In this document: piece after piece, positions 11,128-23,801 of the stretch | Layout: each line of letters opens with the position of its first letter | Position numbering within the stretch: the first letter of the stretch is position 1 | Assembly: GCF_000208865.1 (NCBI RefSeq) | Contig: NC_018392.1 | Coordinates: 1 to 64,000 of the forward strand | Length of the DNA: 64,000 bases | Origin: Neospora caninum Liverpool | Taxonomy: Eukaryota; Apicomplexa; Conoidasida; Eucoccidiorida; Sarcocystidae | Direction of reading: 5' to 3' | The notes under the pieces: model-generated | The model's input: only the letters and a program-made list of their open reading frames with translations | Told to the model about the DNA's origin: nothing | The model's database searches: none | Position numbers and translations under genes: made by a program

Positions 11128-12402
11128 CTTTGGAAAGGGAGAGAAGAAGGCCAGAGGCAGAGCACACACTCTTGGACTTTGCGAGTCTAGCTAGGAAGAA
11201 CACAGATGATGTCGCAGCCCAGAGATCCGCATTGTTGTCCCACCTCTCACTCTAGCGCTGACATTTTCCCCTCCCTCCGACCCTCCTGTCTCCCCCTAAC
11301 CCCCTCTCTCCCCCTAACCCCCTCTCTCTCTCCCGCTGATCCGTGATGCGGGGCTCTCCGCACAGCAGAGCGGCTGGGGTTTGCGCCTGGCGGGATCTCC
11401 ACAGACACAACACAGATCTTCAGAAAGGCCGAGCAGAACAGGCGAAGGCGGAGAGACTCGCGCTTGGACACCGTAACAGGCGCGTACACTCGACACCTCT
11501 GTACGTTGACGGAGCACCGGTAACCAACGGAAAAAGGATCTCCTCTCCGGCGACGATGGATCGGACTCAGCCACACACAGAGCTATTCGTAGACGCATGC
11601 AGAGGCACACTACACAGACTCCTCGGTGCTCGACTCTAGCTGAACGTCGTCTTTCTCCGCATATCAGTTGGTACGCATGTGCATGCTTACATATGCATAC
11701 AAAGTTGTGCAAATGCACAAGTGTCTCTATCTATATATATGTTTATATAAATATATACATTTGTCTCTGTTGTATAGGTATGTGCAGGCGTGTGTGCCTG
11801 CATGGGTGCAAACCCTCGATTCTTCGTGGTGGTAACGAAGCCAAAACGCCACGACACACAACAAAGTGTGTCGACGGTATCTCGGGATCGAACAGAAGTG
11901 ACTCTACCCCCGCGCGTCGTCTGGTTTTTCGAGCTATCGGCATATGGAGACTCCCTAGAAAGGCCAGACACTCCGCTTTTCGCGGCGTTTGCGTGTTCTG
12001 CGAAACCCGCTTTTCTCCCTGCAGTGACCGCATGCGCGCTGGCCACGGCTCCCAACGTGGGACCCGAATATAAGCTGGATCGCGGAGAGACGGCACGGCG
12101 TATCAGAGGGTGAACTGACAGCGTGTTCGACGACTTTTCTCCCGCGATTCGAGAAGAGAGACGAACCCAACCACCGGTAGGGGGTTCGTCACAATTTTTA
12201 CCACGCCTGTGTATGTGGGGTTCATCTGCGCTCTGAGCGTGGTCGGGGAATTTCTCTCCTGCATGTTGCCTGTGGTTCTCGCCCACCGCAGGTTCACTCT
12301 ATCTTGTGTGTTTTTCAAACACCACGCGTGGAAAGAGGGCCTTTCTCCCTTCTCCTTCCGCCCTCGTTTATCTCTTCGAGCAAACAAACCGCCCCCGTAA
12401 CC
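11128..12402. promoter_or_regulatory. Divergent promoter between cyclophilin and RPL23A
   Basis: This is 1.3 kb of DNA between two genes transcribed away from each other, with no credible coding exon. Pyrimidine-rich repeats (CCCCTAACCCCCTCTCTC type) lie at 11270-11335, and a TATA-rich patch lies at 11735-11760. Two AGAGACG words, at 12085 and 12156, lie about 250-320 bases upstream of the RPL23A start. GAGACG is a known T. gondii promoter element. Assigning them to RPL23A is inference. Confidence 0.45.
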
Positions 12403-14487
12403 ATGGCGCCAAAAGCAGGTCAGCGGTCCTCTGTGATGAAGTAATCCGCGCGCTAGACCCCACATGCGTACGGAAGAGAGACGTTTCTTTGCTTCTTCTC
12501 CGTTGGAGGTTTTTTCCTTTGAATCTTCCGGCCATACGTCACCGCCGACGCCCCAGAAATCCCCGTCCTTCTCTGCTGGGGAAAACGGAGGGGAGCCTGA
12601 ACGTGTACTCCCAAAACTCCTCGTGTCCTTGACTGAAACTTTTCCGGGGCTTCCATCAAACTTTTTCCAGGCAGATCTTCAATCGTGTCCCTTTTTGAGC
12701 ACGTCTACACGGGAGAAAACGTTTCCCGCGCAAGCAAATCTCGCCCTCGGATCTGCGGTGTCCCGGCGCGTTCTGCCACCGTCTCTCCGTGTATCCCTAC
12801 AGATGTATATTTAGGCCCATATGGGCATTGATATGCATGCAGATAAAGATGCAAATGTAGGACCGTACGTTTCCACGAATTGGTGTACGTAATCACGACG
12901 ACGTACTGCACGTGTGGATTCGTCCGCAAGCGCAGAGCTGTCTCCACATGACTCGACAGGTTCTGCAGGAAGCCATGTGAACACATCGGCCTGATATGCA
13001 CAGGCGTGCATGCATCCCGTGTATAGGCTGCTGCGCAACTGCGAGGTGTGCTGAAGCCAAGGTTTGAGAGGATTTGTCGGGAATCTGCGGCGCGTGTTTG
13101 TTCAGGAGCCTCGTCGGGCGCAAAGGCCACGAAGAAGACTGTGGCGGGGAAGGTGAAGAAGGCGCAGCAAGCTGCTAAGGGCCTGAAGGCGTCCAGCAGC
13201 TTCAAGAAGGCTCGCGTCCGCACCAACGTCCACTTCTTCAGGTACTTAGAGATTTGGGTGTGGGGACCAAAAGGGTTGACGTTGGCTGCTGTTCAAAGGA
13301 GGAGAGAAAGCTCGATGCCTCCTGCCAAAATGGCTGCACGTCTTCCCCGGGACTGATCATGTCAGAAGTGCATTTTTCCAAAAAGCCATTTGAAACAGGA
13401 CAACGTCGGGGGTGTGTAAACAGGAAAGGAGCTGCATAGGCATGTGTATGTACGTACACATGTTCCACATATGCATATGTGCATATATGTATGTTTGTAT
13501 ATATATATATATATATATAGATGTATGTATATATATATATATATGTATAACTATGCTTCAGGGCTTGGCATTAGGTGATGAGTGATCGCTTGTCTCCATT
13601 TTTGGTTGCTCTCCTGACGACAAAACATGGCAGCGCAGGGGGCAGACAGGAGAGGGGGACGAGTGTACAGGAGAGGGGGACGAGTGTGCGGTGGAGAGCT
13701 TTCGGGGTAGCTGGGTGTAGGGCATCTGATACAGCCGTTTATTCGCAGACGCCGAGGCTGTTTTTTCGTCGGCGTCAGATTGTAGGGCGGCAAGATCAAC
13801 CTGATGAAATTAACAGACGAGGGATAACTCTTTTCTGCCCTCTGCTGTCAGTCGACATCAGCACAAATGCACGGAGAGTATAGCAAGTAGAAAAGCAGCG
13901 GATGCAAAAGTCTCTGTTCTGCCGTTTCTTTCGTCGCTGTGTTCTTCGGATTCTCCGAAGGAGCACGGCGCGTGTTCGTGTTCGCCTGTCGTGCTGGCGG
14001 CTGGCCTCTCGTGTGTCGTTCTGCATGCTCTTTTCGCCGCGCTGTTGGGTGGCAAGCGTTCACGCTGCCACACCGGTGTATGTACACCCTGCTGTGTGGG
14101 CCCACGACGAGCTGTGTGTTGTGCGCGTGTTTTGTCAGGCCACACACTCTGCGCAAGGCCCGTCAACCCAAGGTTGTGCGCCGGTGTTACGAAGCTGCCA
14201 CGTGCACGTTCCCCAAGCTGGCCAAGACAGACAAGTACACCATCGTGCGTCAGCCTTTGACGACGGAGTCTGCCATGAAGAAGATCGAGGAAACGAACAC
14301 CTTGGTCTTTTTGGTGGACCCTCGCAGCAACAAGAGGCAAATCAAGCAGGCCGTTAAGGAGCTGTACGACGTCGACGCACAGAGAGTGAACACCCTGATC
14401 CGTCCTGATGGAATGAAGAAGGCGTATGTGCGCTTGACTTCCGACTACGATGCCCTTGATGTTGCCAACAAGATCGGAATCATCTGA
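12403..14487 (+). CDS. RPL23A: 60S ribosomal protein L23a (uL23 family)
   Basis: Three exons join in phase: 12403-12418, 13106-13241 and 14139-14487, giving 166 aa. The start lies in ACCATGGCG. Exon 1 encodes only MAPKA plus one base. Exon 2 carries the Lys/Ala-rich eukaryotic N-terminal extension ([20 protein letters not shown]) and ends in VHFFR. Exon 3 begins [15 protein letters not shown] and continues through the uL23 core ([19 protein letters not shown], then [27 protein letters not shown]) to the conserved C-terminus ending NKIGII. The family binds 23S/28S rRNA at the peptide exit tunnel and docks SRP and chaperones. The length matches eukaryotic L23a. The tiny first exon followed by a long first intron (687 bases) is common for ribosomal protein genes. 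Confidence 0.97.
13491..13549. repeat. (TA)n-rich microsatellite in RPL23A intron 2
   Basis: A run of TA dinucleotides interrupted by GTATG lies inside the second intron. It is non-coding and probably length-variable between strains. Confidence 0.8.
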
Positions 14488-17198
14488 ACTAAATGTCTCG
14501 AGATGCGGTTTTTGTCTTCGCCAGTTTTTCTCTTGCGCGGGTGCGTCGCCTTGTTCCTGTGAGAAGGACGGACGCGGAAATCGTCATTTCTTCTCTTGAA
14601 AACTCTCTTCTCTGTCTAGTCTCTCTGCACAACCTGAACAAGGGTATGCCGACCTGTGCTCGCTGGCACATCTTACGGCTGCGCGAACACCAGAAACACA
14701 TGTCCAGGCAAAATGGTTGGGCGGTGTCGACGCGCGACATCGGAAACGCCACAAAAGTACACAACATTGCTAAACGGTGGCCGAAAGTTTCCAGCAGAAA
14801 GGGGTTACCGTACGTCTGGGAGATAGACTGCAACACGTGTAGAGGATCAGAAGAGTCACGGTAGAATCGCGCAGCAGAGAGTACGACAGCTGACGCACTC
14901 GAGGGCATACGCATTTCCAGAGGTGTTCAAAGCATATCGGTCATCCGAAGTCACAGTAGAAACTGATTTTTCAAAAAGTGAGGACCAGGTGGAGCAAGAG
15001 GATAACACAGAGAGCGGGGAGACAGGAGAGCCGCAAAGAGCCAGCCTTCGTTTCCACACTTCAGTCCACGTGTATACCGTTGTGTGCATGCACAACAGTA
15101 CAGGACCTAGCGGGGTAGGAACGACAGGGTTACTTCCTTCGGGGTGGGTGCGCCGCTGTGTACAGGCTGTCTAATCTAAGGGGCAAGTGAAGCTCGAGGC
15201 TATCAGAGGGTCTAGGCCCCGACAGCTAAGGCGAACGCCAATCGGGATGCAGCCTAGATAACGAGGCATGCTCGTTTGAGGGGATGGCAGCGGACTGTAC
15301 ACACATGCCGTCCACAGTCACAGAGAGATCTCTCTCTTCAGAAGGCAGAGACGAAACGGAAAGCTCCTCCCACATTCTGCGCTTCCCCGTTTTGCAATCC
15401 ACTGTTGTCTGTCAGCGGAGCGCCACGGATTTCCACGAGGAACGATGCCAACTCCCTTCGCGGCCGCTACAACGGTGATGCAACTCTCTTTCGCTGAGAA
15501 ATACCGAAAAATCTGGTTGATTTGAGCTGACTGGAAACTGTGAATTTGCACGTCAGTGCGCCTGTGTGCCCCGTAACCTTACGCTGTCTCCCCTCGTAAT
15601 AAATTTCCTCGAAACATTTCTTTGCTTGCGTACACCGCATAGATTCACAAAGTGTCAAACACTGCGGAATGCACGAATGCTCGTTCCGCCAAGAAAGAGC
15701 CGGTTGACTCAGAGACTCGGCCGCCTCGCAGCTTGCACCTTCTACACATGATATACGTCTTTCATCCTTGTTGTCGCTCTATGGGGTACACAGATTCTGA
15801 ATGTGTGCAGAAAGCACTCTGTTTCATTTTCGCCACCGTGCTTCTCCGCCCTTACTTTCGTCCCTCCATCCCACCGTCTCTTCCACCGAACCTCGCCCCC
15901 CGTAAGTCGTGTACCCCTGCCGGACGGTCTGAAGCCATTTCACGAGTTTCACTCGCTGATCACCCGGTAAGAGTGGGCATAGGTTGAGGTATAAGACACG
16001 GCGCGTGTGAGGGCCTGTCTGATAGGGTAGTACTGTTTGTAACGCAAATATGTTTTCTTCACACGTCTGCCGCGACACTTGTCCCGGCGTTCCAAGTTCG
16101 CTCATCGCTCTCTCGCAGCTCCAAAGGCTATGGCCCGGGACTGCCTCGCTGCAGCGGGGAGAGAGAGCTCGAGTTCGGACACTTGAAAGAGTGCATCTAC
16201 AGGACTTCGTGGACGTACATACACCTATTTGTGGTCCGACAAAAAAAAATAGTTTTGGCATTTCCACTTGCCCGTCAAAATGACCTGGAACCATCTCTAA
16301 TGAACCCAACCACCAGGGCGGTTGGCTACGTTCGCGTTTTTCACCTTTTTTTATCCGTTGCAACGAAAACGCTGTAGGCGATCCCATCTATAAAAGTTAA
16401 CAGGCAAGAGGGAGGACTCGGGAAGCCGGTAGCGTCCTCGAGAAGGAACACGGTTGCTATCCCATCGAGTCGTCTTCCTTAACCACACAGAAGTCGACGA
16501 CGCGCTGTGAGGCTGAGACGAGCGTCCGTTTGGCATAACCTCGCCAGACAGAAGCACTTCAGATTTCCGTGTACCACCTGCAAATCTTCGACGAGGGATC
16601 GAGTTCTTGGAGGAGTCAATCCCAGTTCGTAGGTTTCGTCTCAGAGAAGAGACCGACCTCCCAGAAACCCCGAACCCCCTCGTGGCGGATTTTTAAGGAA
16701 ATTGTCACCTTGTCCACACGCTTGGACAGGGCCAAGGGAAAAAAGTCAAGGAGTTAGGCGCAGGCACATTCCTCGTTCTCTCTTCTCCACATTCACCACA
16801 TTCGTTGCCTGGGCTCTCTGGTTCTTGCCGGAGAGTCTCGAGTCCCGACACGCTTCTTCCCTCCTCGCATGTACAAGGAAGGAGGCAGTGCCTCATGAGC
16901 ACAAGAGGAGACAGTCTTCTTGCTCCCCTCACACACACTTTTTTGTCTTCTCGGAAAAGGCCAGACTGGAACAGGAAGGGGGGAGAGACAGAAAATTCAG
17001 GAGAAGCGGAACACGACCTGTTTGCTGGTCGCCATATGCGGAGCTCAACAGCTTCGTACACATTATCGGACAATCTTTTTGAAATGTACAGTGGTGTTTG
17101 CATCTGCATTTCCAACCTTTTCGTTCGTTGGAAAGCCGGAACTTCACAAGTCTGCAATTCTACATGGGCGGTGTCACGACACCTGCATCGAGAGAAAA
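14488..17198. other. Intergenic: RPL23A 3' flank and 3' flank of the convergent Ser-rich gene
   Basis: I see no supported gene. Short frames overlap on both strands without conserved motifs or convincing splice pairs. The region presumably holds the 3' UTRs of two convergent genes. Confidence 0.5.
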
Positions 17199-19809
17199 CT
17201 AGGATGGAAAGGAGGGTGCCTGCTCCGGTCTGTGAGGGGAGCGGGCTGATGCAAACGAATCGGAGATGCAGAGAGAACAGGACGGACCCGTCAACTGGGC
17301 AAGATTCGAGATTGCATCTACAGCCTCAGTCGCCTGTTCTTCCTGCTCTTCTTTGGGCTGCTGGCGGGAGCTGACAGCGCTGTACGCACGGATAGGAGCG
17401 GAAGGAGACAGCGGAGCCGTGGTCAAAAGCGAAGCGAGGTGAGAAGAGACAGACGCGGAATACGAGCTCTCAGCGTCGTGCCGCTGAGGGATGCTCTCCA
17501 CTGCCTTTTCCCTCCGTTCACAGGAAGCGTCTCTGAACGGAGACACGAAACTCGCCCTAACGCGCTCAACGGCCCCCTCGTGAGCGTCCAGAGGGAGGCT
17601 TTTATCTCTTTCCCTCGTGCGCACGGAGGCCACGGGCGATAGCGTCACCGGTCTGGTCTCCTTCTTCTTTTTTCGTGCGTCGGCGCACGCCTCCACCGGC
17701 GACGTTTTCGGCTTTCTCATTTCCGTTTTTGATTGTGGAAGAGCCGACGAGAGGGCAAGTCCGTCTCTAGGGCCCTGCGCCCCACATGGACTCTCTCGCT
17801 CACAAGGAGGCGCAGCCGGCGCGGCTTTCTTGCGAGGAGAAGACTGCTGCGGGCCCGAGCGAGGGGACAAGGGACACCTTGTGGGGCGACTGAGGGGCGA
17901 GAAAAGGGCAGGAATACGTGGGCGCGAGAACGAAGGCGGCGAGCCAGCACTCGCAGACGGCATGAGAGAGTCCTCGAGCGATCGAGGCTCTGGCGAGTGC
18001 TGACATCGCGAGATGCACGGCGACTTGACGCGCTGCTCTGCAGGCGACTGCATGCACATCGACGGCGGATAAAGCGGCGGCTTTTGATTGGCGTCTGAAG
18101 CCTCAGCCCCTCCAACGAAGAAACGAAACGGCGCAGAGAGACAGCGACCCGACTGACTCAAGTCTTTGTGTCTCCTTGTCATACATCCACTCGTGCTCTC
18201 GCTATCCGAGAGGTCTCCGCCGACGTGAAGCGAGGAAGACGCGCCGCTGTCTGATCTCACGCTGTCGAGCGTGCCTCTGCCTGGCAAGAAGCACGGAGGC
18301 GAAGAACTGTACAAATCGAGGCCACACGACGAGATCAGGTGCTGTCCCCGAAACGTCTCAGAATGGGAGGCGTCCGGGGTCGCGAGAGACAAGAGAAACT
18401 GCGAAGACGGCGGGGAAGGTGACAACGAACTCAGACTGCTTTGCGAGCTGTCTTGGCTGCTCCCGCTCATCGCACTACCGCCACTCGAGCGACAGCCATC
18501 CGCATACGAATACTGGTGGACCTGAGAACACGGGAAACACCAGTGCGGCAGACAGATCCTCATGAACACATAAAGAAGCTTGTCTTGGGAAAAAGAGACT
18601 TTAGCCGCGCTTTGGAACCACAGAGACGTGCAGACGCTGGAAAAGGACCGTCCCCAAAGTTGACGGTGTACAAGAGTGAGAACCATGCCACACGCCGAGA
18701 GGCGCCTGCAAAGCCGAAGTTGTCGAAGCCTCGAGAGCCGAGATTTTTCTGACGGAAACGGACTGGAACTCCTCCAGATAAACACCGGAACGAGTCGGAC
18801 GAAAATCCGGAGGTGAGACGATTCCGTGTGAAGCCAGGGGTGTGAAGAATGCGGCGCAGTCCCGCAATCGGCCTTGGTTTTCGCAACTGAACACCGGCAC
18901 TTGTTTCTCTTTGTGGATTGAAGGCATACCGGAAACACACACGTCGCGAACAGTCGAAACAGGGTTCACTCTCTGGCTTTCTTCTGGTTTTGCACCGGTC
19001 GCTGAACTTACCTCGACCGACAGCGGGCTTCCAAACGACACGCGCTTCGCCAATTGCGGGTGAAGAGCGGCTTCCTCCCTCTCCGATCCCCGCCGCGAAT
19101 GTGTCAAGCGCACGAGAAACTCTCCCGAGTCGCTCGCCGATCCGCCAGTGTCCCTGTCGCGTTCCTCAAATGCACACCGGCGAGTCGGGATGGGCAGCAA
19201 CAAAGCGCCTGCGCTGGGATGGCCTTCTCTGTCTATCTCTTCCCGTCCTAAAGCCTCAGCGTGGGGCGTGAGGTCTGGAGACAACGCAGCAGCGCCTGTC
19301 TCGCCACACTCAGTTCCCCGACACGCATCTGCCACCGAGGCGAAAGTCTGGTGGAAGAAGGCCGTCCCTGCTTTGTCGCCTGTTTCTTGTCTGCTTACAG
19401 GACTGGGGGCAGAAGATCCCACAGCAGTGGTTGCCTCACTTCCTGCCGCTTCGTCATCCGCGGAAGCTCGCGAAGAAGAAGTTTCAGACAGAGACGAGAA
19501 ACTGGCCCGCAAGACCGCAGAAGTCTCGGGTCTTCTCGTCTGCGGAAGCGAGGGCCGAGTCCGGAGGTGGCTGCCAACCTTCACGAGCATCCCGACACCG
19601 GGACTGCTCTCCAGAGATGGAAGAGACAGCTCCATGGCGGCGTCGTCGTGATGATCCACAGTTTCGAGACTCCCCGTGGGAAACGTCGCTTTTCCTGCTT
19701 GCGCCGGCGCAGTCGGCCGACCTGTCGAGCTGCATGCCCGCGGCGTGTTGCTCGGAGAAGGCCCCGATGCCATGACGACGGCGTTGTCCACTGACAAGGC
19801 GGCGGGCAT
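17199..19809 (-). CDS. Unrecognised Ser-rich, probably disordered protein
   Basis: I do not recognise this gene. Two long open stretches on the minus strand join in phase. Exon 1 runs from ATG at 19809 to a candidate donor at 18694 (GGC|GTGTGG, weak). Exon 2 starts after a TTCTCAG acceptor at 18521 and runs to the stop at 17199. The product is about 812 aa and almost wholly low complexity: Ser, Pro, Arg and Glu rich, with runs such as SGSSQDSSQSSLSSLSPSP and a basic segment DARKKKKETRP. No TM segment, signal peptide or enzyme motif is visible. Long Ser-rich hypothetical proteins are common in T. gondii. The internal donor is the least certain point. Starts further upstream, up to 20109, are open but have poorer composition. 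Confidence 0.6.
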
Positions 19810-20394
19810 TGCAGGCAAGAGGCGGGGAGGAAAACCATACGTGAGCGTCAGGAGACGGATCCAGCGGCGTGCGGGAAGCTTGTGAGGGCCGCAGAAATGC
19901 ACAGGGGAGCAAAAAAACGAAGGAAAAAACCATACGAAAGGTCTGCCGGTAGATTGGAGGCGCCCTGAAGTGTGCAGCCGTGTCTTAAACCCAGGCCGAG
20001 CAGGGAATGCCAAGATTATGCCGGACACTAGACTCGGGTTGAACACGTACTGCTGGCAGAAGGAGACGAGGTAAACGATGCACGTTCCACAGGTGGTCTC
20101 CCGGTACAATTAAAAGTGTTGGTGGCGAACTTTCGCCGCTCAAGGAAATGGTACAACCCAGAAAATAGCGGCCACCCGACAACGGATTCGGACAACGAGA
20201 GCCCCCCTCGTTGCTCGATTTCCCTTGAGGCAGTTTGGCTTCACACTTTATCTGCTCCAAAGGACAGAGACAGCAAACCGTTGTCAATTACCAAGATAGT
20301 GGGAAAGACACATGACGACCGGGACGATGCGTCCGGGAGAAACATATAGCCAAACAGAACCACAGACAGACAACAGCGCCCTGTCAACCGTGAA
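19810..20394. other. Short intergenic region
   Basis: This lies between the minus-strand Ser-rich gene and the plus-strand gene starting at 20395, so it is probably a shared divergent promoter. I see no coding exon or clear motif. Confidence 0.4.
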
Positions 20395-21976
20395 ATGCGC
20401 AGCAAAGCGTCTAAAGCTCCGCAGATTTTCCCGTTTTCTCTGAAGCAGGCATACGGCATGAACGGTTCCGAATCCTGTAAGATGCTTGCTTGAAACGAGG
20501 CATTTGTGGCATACCGACGGTGTATAACAGGGGTCCCCGGGGACGACGGTTGATACCTCTGCAGTGGTTTGAAGCTTGTTTTCGAAAGGAGGACGTCTTC
20601 GTTTTTTCCATTCAAACAAAGCGTCCTCTCTTTTTGAACAGCGAAACCAGAAAATTCACAAACACAACGCACTTTCTGTACGGGGGGCCTTCAAAAATCG
20701 GCATAGGCCGGGGCGCGTTGTTGCGTGGGCGCGCTTCGACCGGTGAACACGGTTTTGCGAGTAACCCAACACCGAAGATCAGAAAGTAAAAAAACGTACC
20801 CGCAACGTTTCCCTGGAAAGAGCAAGCGCGGATATGCGCTTTTAAACGGGAAAAGTACGGGAGGAAAAGCGCATACTTTTTGAAGAGCAAATACCAGCAC
20901 ACCTTCGATGATCAAATTCTGAGGGGCAGCCGGTTCACCACTGTACACGGACTGGTCACCCCTCCCGAAGCGGAAGGAAACCGTCAATCTGGCCGCGTGA
21001 TAAGATATAAATCGTTCGGAGAAAGACATTGTTTTGCCCTCCTCTGAACGCTAAGACACAGTGCAGTAGAAGTCGCCCCTCGCGTCCACATTTCCGGGTG
21101 ACCACTTTTCCCTTGCCGAGCTCCCAAACCCAAAGCGTCCTGTGCGCGCGGAGCGAAGCTGCACGGGAACCCCCGTCTTACCCCCCCGTTTTGCTTTGCA
21201 GCGACAAACGGACGGGGAGAGGCTCAGTCGCGGAACCCCGTTTTTGCGGAACCCCGCCTTCTTGTCGACGCGCTGATAGCTGCAGTGAAGAAGGAAGGTG
21301 TCGAACTTACGAGGAGGGCCTTGCTCCTGAAGAAGCAGCTTCTCACCGCAACAGGCAAAATCAAGGTGAGCCATGCAGCACAGGACGCTTCTCGTTGTAG
21401 GAAGATTCATCCAGATTGTTCCGCCATGTACTGGATATTTGTACTTGTGGCAACTGAGAGTCAATGCCGGCATGATAATGCCGTCTTTCCTTTTCCTTTT
21501 CTAGATTTTCTAGAGATCTAGACTGTTAGTCGGAATGTGCCGCAGACCACCAGGTAGCAATCCGTACCGCTTACTACAGGAACGTTAGAATTCATCTTCA
21601 TGAGTCATATGATGNNNNNNNNNNNNNNNNNNNNNNNNNNNNNNNNNNNNNNNNNNNNNNNNNNNNNNNNNNNNNNNNNNNNNNNNNNNNNNNNNNNNNN
21701 NNNNNNNNNNNNNNAGTTCCTGCGGGAGTTAATCCCAGCAACTGGTTAGTAAGCGAGTACGAGTGACGACGGTGCCCGGCCTAGGCACGACAAAGCACAT
21801 GGTTTCTGACCCTACAAAAAGGCACTCTATCGCAGGTTCTCGATGCGGCATCCCGCTCCGTTCTCTCAGGGGTGGTGGAAGCAATCAAAGAAAAAGAACT
21901 CAGAGACGCGATCGTCGGGATATGTAGCGACAACCTGAGATTGCCTGCCACCTCAAAGGACCTTGTTGAGAAGTAG
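20395..21976 (+). CDS. Unrecognised small helical protein, spliced across an assembly gap
   Basis: Exon 2 (21202-21365) lies between a TTTGCTTTGCAG acceptor and an AAG|GTGAGC donor. It encodes a helix-rich segment (PRLLVDALIAAVKKEGVEL, then TRRALLLKKQLL). Exon 3 (21836-21976) follows a CGCAG acceptor and encodes VLDAASRSVLSGVVEAIKEK, then ELRDAIVGICSDNL, ending KDLVEK and a TAG. The exon 2-3 junction is phase 0 on both sides. A plausible exon 1 at 20395-20476 (MRSKASKAPQIFPF...) ends in GTAAGA with exactly the phase exon 2 needs, giving about 128 aa. The 470-base intron 2 contains the 100-N gap, so a further exon may be missing. I cannot name the family. Exons 2 and 3 are much better supported than exon 1. 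Confidence 0.5.
21615..21714. other. Assembly gap (100 N)
   Basis: Exactly 100 unknown bases, the conventional placeholder for a gap of unknown size. It falls inside the intron predicted between exons 2 and 3 of the plus-strand gene at 20395-21976. Confidence 0.99.
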
Positions 21977-23801
21977 ATGTCGATGTCTCTCCTGCTCCGT
22001 GCCTGGTGTGCATGTGGCAGAATGGACGCGGGAGAGAGCGGGAGAAGTCGTGAGCAAAATGTCGCCACGAGACGACGCGGAGAACTGCAGTCGCCAACTC
22101 CTTCCCCCCCCCCCTCCCCGCGAATTCGCCAACATTGCGGTCGTTTTGACGCCCGTGCCACAAACGGCTGTCTGATTCCCCAGGTAAGGAGTCCCTTTTT
22201 GTGCAGGTGAACAGTGCTGGGGGGAGAGATACATCCAGGCGGGAGAGAAATGCTGTAACTCTAGTGATACGCAGTCCGCGAGTCAGTGAATTAAAATTAA
22301 GAATACGGAAGAGGCAGTTGTAGCTGCCTTCAGCAGACCAGTGGGGCGGCGTACAGCAGTCTTACAGAACTTGGTTGTCTGTATCTCATAACTGGAGTCA
22401 TGTCCAGTATCGTAGGTACAATAGTGCTTCGGTTTATTTGGTTTGAGAGAACGGAGAGGAAAAAAAGGATTGACGAATGAAGTCTCCAACAACGACCCTG
22501 GGTGTTTTTTCCTCGCCGACGACGGGTCTCGCCAGTCGAGTGACAGTACCGTTGATACCACGGGCCCTCACAGAACTAGCTTTCTTGCACTCCTACACCA
22601 ATGTCCTAGTGACGGAACGCTCTGTTGTGTGGCAAAGAGCATTGATGCAAGGGGGAAAACTGTCACCTGTTGCCAGGAGCCACCGATTTTCACCCCGACA
22701 TCCCCGTGCCTTCGTCTGGCACGTCACAATCTTTTTCGCTTTCAACGCAGTGAACCGGGCCACATAAATACGGAAAAACGTGCTCAAACTGTCCGTTCTC
22801 TGGAGAGACGCTCTTGCCAATTCGAAAAAAGTGAACTGTGCACACGCAACAGAGAATCTGTTCTGTACGGATGGCAATCCGAACGGAGTGGGGGTGGGAG
22901 GATCCTGTTTCGCGAACGGTTTCCCTTCCGAAGACAATCCTCTCCAGCTGGGTTTCACCTCGTTTTTACCGTCTTCACTCTTGATAGGAGGACGCTGCCT
23001 GGCAAGCGGACACTCTAAAAATCTGGAATGCCGATTTTCTTTGGTCGGTGACTTGACGATGAGAAGCAGTCCGATGACCAATCTTGCGACAGAGGTTCTC
23101 ACTAACGCACCGCACAGTTCATGCCAGTTTCTCTTAGGTGGAAGCAAGGAAGGACGAATACTGCAGTTGGGGATACGCTAAGCCACCCAAGGTTGAGCAT
23201 TCATCAGTGAGTTCTGGACAGGTGGAACAGTATGACATCGGAGGCAGCGGCTGTGTCTGTTGACCATCCAAGACTTTAACAAAAGTCGTAACAGGATGTT
23301 GCACGTTAATATGCGTGTGTTGCTGCAGGATAGTTTATTTGCCAGTAGCCTACTCGAGTATTAATGACATTGTGTACCGAAAACAGATTTTTAAAACAGT
23401 TGCCGACCTCTGACATCTACATGGCATTGCCTTCGTCGACCTCATGGCCCCGACCTCTGTCGCGCGAGAGAAGTCGTTGCTTTTTGAGGGGTGACTGAAT
23501 CTTAACGGAGCCGATTACCACAAAATGACGGCCCATATATACAAACACAAGCAGTGAAGCCCAGAATCTTAAGAAGATCGACGAGCGAAAGCCACAACGG
23601 AACCACAAACGCAGTATGTAACGCACAGAACGAGGGGACAGCAACCCAGCGCATGGGGCCCGCCTTCTAGGAAAAATCACGCCTGAGAATTGGTGACAAA
23701 AACACATATCACCCCTCTTCTCTGAGTGATGTATAACGCGTCTCCATCAGAAAGACCGGGAAGCCGGAAAAAGTGCTTCTTCATCAATTCCTAAAACCAA
23801 C
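21977..23801. other. Intergenic between two convergent genes
   Basis: This holds the 3' flank of the gap-spanning plus gene and the 3' flank of the glycosyltransferase-PDI gene. A 184-codon minus frame (22593-23147) and a 191-codon plus frame (22443-23018) overlap each other and have no recognisable motif or splice context. I leave both out as genes. Confidence 0.5.

Noticed and set aside
13938..14487. Single-exon 182-codon frame as the RPL23A coding region
   Set aside because: Its first 66 codons are intron. The conserved protein starts at the TTTGTCAG acceptor at 14138 and needs the two upstream exons.
22443..23147. Overlapping plus (191 codons) and minus (184 codons) frames 3' of the PDI gene
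   Set aside because: Both are open over the same bases, with no recognisable domain and no start context. They are consistent with 3' UTR.
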